A DNA stretch of 6,683 nt from assembly GCA_015068335.1 (NCBI GenBank), contig SVKT01000089.1, forward strand, positions 1 through 6,683. Direction: 5' to 3'. The notes below the pieces were generated by a model that was not told the DNA's origin, ran no database searches, and worked only from the letters and a program-made list of their open reading frames with translations. This DNA comes from Oscillospiraceae bacterium (GTDB taxonomy: Bacteria; Bacillota; Clostridia; Oscillospirales; Oscillospiraceae). Each line of letters starts with the position of its first letter. Positions within the stretch are counted from its first letter, which is position 1. The translations under genes were made by a program, and so were the position numbers. Shown here in pieces: positions 5,571-6,683 of this stretch.

Positions 5571-6026
5571 ATGGTAACTATGGCACAGCGCATCGAGGCG
5601 CTTCGGATGCAGAAAGGCGTAAGCCGTCCCGACCTGGCCGCCGCTCTGGGCGTCCCCCGCCTGTCCATCGAGAAGTTTGAGACCGGCCGCCAGACCCCCA
5701 CACAGGAACAGCAGAAAAAACTGTGCAGTTATTTCGGCGTTTCCCTGCCCTATCTGAAAGGCGAGACCGACGATCCCACCACGATGGACTCCTGGCTGAA
5801 CGGAAACGTACCTGACGAACCCGCTCCTCCCGCTCCCCGCCCCGTCGCAAGGACGGTGGTAGCACAGTCCTCCGGATCAGCACAGGAAGACGGTGCGGTT
5901 TTCAGCGCCCTGCTGAAAAGCAAGTCCTTCCAGTCTATGGTGCGGGACACGGTGCTGGATGTCCTCCGCTCCCCCGAGGGGCAGGCACTGATCGCAAAAG
6001 CCGTCCGCAAAGAACTGAATCGCTAA
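5571..6026 (+). CDS. XRE/Cro-type helix-turn-helix protein with C-terminal helical domain
   Basis: This is a predicted DNA-binding regulator; its target is unknown. Residues 5-63 form a classic five-helix XRE domain: AQRIEALRMQKGVSRPDLA, the turn at ALGVP, a recognition helix near PRLSIEKFETGRQTP, then KLCSYFGVSLPYLKGE. A flexible linker rich in Pro, Ala and Ser (about 65-108, including EPAPPAPRP) leads to a helical segment (109-150, FSALLKSKSFQSMVRDTVLDVL and EGQALIAKAVRKEL) that could mediate dimerisation or bind a partner. There is no peptidase (S24) motif, so it is not LexA- or CI-like. Length is 151 residues. It lies 48 bases after the HAD gene on the same strand, so cotranscription is plausible, and a terminator follows at once. 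No inverted-repeat operator is obvious next to its own start. Confidence 0.88.
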   Translation: MVTMAQRIEALRMQKGVSRPDLAAALGVPRLSIEKFETGRQTPTQEQQKKLCSYFGVSLPYLKGETDDPTTMDSWLNGNVPDEPAPPAPRPVARTVVAQSSGSAQEDGAVFSALLKSKSFQSMVRDTVLDVLRSPEGQALIAKAVRKELNR

Positions 6027-6029
6027 CAA

Positions 6030-6063
6030 AAAAGGAGGTTCCCGACTTCGGGAACCTCCTTTT
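6030..6063. terminator. Bidirectional rho-independent terminator between the XRE gene and glmM
   Basis: A perfect 15-base stem (6030-6044 with 6049-6063) and a 4-base loop ACTT. The outer AAAA/TTTT pairs give a U-tract on either strand. It begins 3 bases after the XRE stop and lies 15 bases beyond the glmM stop, so it can end both convergent transcripts. Confidence 0.93.
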
Positions 6064-6078
6064 ATACGTTATAGACGA

Positions 6079-6683
6079 TCAGACCGTGTGGCCCTTCTGG
6101 CGAATGACCTCCACAACGCGCTCCGCCAGAGCCTGGCAGCGCTCTTTGCTCTCGGCCTCCACCATCACGCGGACCACAGGCTCGGTGCCGGACTCGCGGA
6201 CCAGAATGCGGCCGGTGTTGCCCAGTTCGTCCGTCACGGCCTGTACAGATGCCACCACATCGGGATCGGCCTGTGCTTCTTTTTTATCCTTCACGCGGAC
6301 ATTGATGAGCACCTGGGGATAAATCACCACGGGCTCTGCCAGACGGCTCAGACTCATCTTCTTGGCCAGAACGACTTCCATCACTTTCAGGGCGGTGAGG
6401 ATACCGTCGCCGGTGCGGGCATACTTGGAGAAGATGATGTGGCCGGACTGCTCGCCGCCGATGCGGTCGCCGTGCTGCACCATATGCTCATAGACGTATT
6501 TGTCGCCCACCTTGGTCTTGGCGTAGCCGATGCCGGCATCGTCCAGCGCCTTATACAGGCCGAAGTTGCTCATCACGGTGGTGACCACGGTGTTGTTCAC
6601 CAGTTTGCCCCGCTCCTTCATATAGCGGCCATAGATATACATAATCTTGTCGCCGTCCACCACGTTTCCGTTTTCGTCTACCG
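6079..6683 (-). CDS. glmM: Phosphoglucosamine mutase GlmM, C-terminal part (5' end outside window)
   Basis: GlmM converts glucosamine-6-phosphate to glucosamine-1-phosphate, on the cytoplasmic route to UDP-GlcNAc for peptidoglycan. About 200 C-terminal residues are visible, reading in from the right edge as VDENGNVVDGDKIMYIYG, the end of domain II. Next comes VVTTVMSNFGLYKAL with GDKYVYEHM (domain III). The sugar-binding loop GGEQSGHIIF is at about 6430-6459, and the phosphate-binding loop RESGTEPVVRVMVEA of domain IV at about 6154-6198. The GEQSGH loop and the short spacing of VYEHM to GGEQSGH indicate GlmM rather than a phosphomannomutase/phosphoglucomutase (ManB/Pgm). The active-site phosphoserine lies upstream of the window. 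The C-terminus ends at GHTV, as expected for a full protein. The gene is convergent with the XRE gene and shares its terminator. The frame is open to the edge, so the GTG at 6661-6663 is internal, not a start. Confidence 0.95.
   Translation of the reverse strand, partial: VDENGNVVDGDKIMYIYGRYMKERGKLVNNTVVTTVMSNFGLYKALDDAGIGYAKTKVGDKYVYEHMVQHGDRIGGEQSGHIIFSKYARTGDGILTALKVMEVVLAKKMSLSRLAEPVVIYPQVLINVRVKDKKEAQADPDVVASVQAVTDELGNTGRILVRESGTEPVVRVMVEAESKERCQALAERVVEVIRQKGHTV

Noticed and set aside
1..6683. CRISPR repeats, tRNA genes, insertion sequences, defence or toxin-antitoxin modules
   Set aside because: No regularly spaced repeats, cloverleaf pattern, transposase motifs or paired small toxin and antitoxin were seen. 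The XRE protein has no toxin-like neighbour.

Overview
The window looks like a stretch of core chromosome from a high-GC Firmicute. The best fit is a gut Oscillospiraceae-type Clostridia (Oscillibacter, Flavonifractor or Faecalibacterium-like). This rests on protein character (RimM, TrmD, M18 aminopeptidase, GlmM), strong AGGAGG-type ribosome sites, extended -10 promoters and clostridial gene families; no database search was possible. Nine protein genes are recognised, two of them cut by the window edges. No tRNA, rRNA, CRISPR array, insertion sequence or pseudogene was found.

Layout. (1) Positions 1-1047, + strand: the end of rimM (ribosome maturation factor) overlaps trmD (tRNA m1G37 methyltransferase). 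A two-way terminator follows at 1077-1122; rplS, the usual next gene, is absent. (2) Positions 1144-2112, - strand: a probable three-gene operon encodes a LURP-one/YxjI-like protein followed by two unrecognised two-helix membrane proteins. The membrane-protein part is about 42% GC by hand count, against roughly 60-68% in sampled neighbouring coding sequence. (3) Positions 2260-3564, - strand: an M18-family metallo-aminopeptidase, with a clear promoter upstream and a perfect-palindrome terminator downstream. (4) Positions 3736-6026, + strand: a DEDDh 3'-5' exonuclease with a Cys-rich tail, a Cof-type HAD phosphatase (4-base overlap, TTG start) and an XRE-type DNA-binding protein. The first two are translationally coupled; the third may be cotranscribed. 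(5) Positions 6079-6683, - strand: the C-terminal part of glmM (phosphoglucosamine mutase, cell-wall precursor synthesis), convergent with the previous group across a second two-way terminator.

How the genes work together. rimM and trmD both serve translation (30S maturation and tRNA modification). The exonuclease, HAD phosphatase and regulator form a group with no established joint pathway. The aminopeptidase and glmM are stand-alone housekeeping functions. Divergent promoters for the aminopeptidase and exonuclease genes overlap in about 40 bp, so the two may interfere with each other.

Nothing here is clearly a new defence or mobile system. The least explained part is the LURP-one plus small-membrane-protein operon, followed by the Cys-rich extension of the exonuclease.
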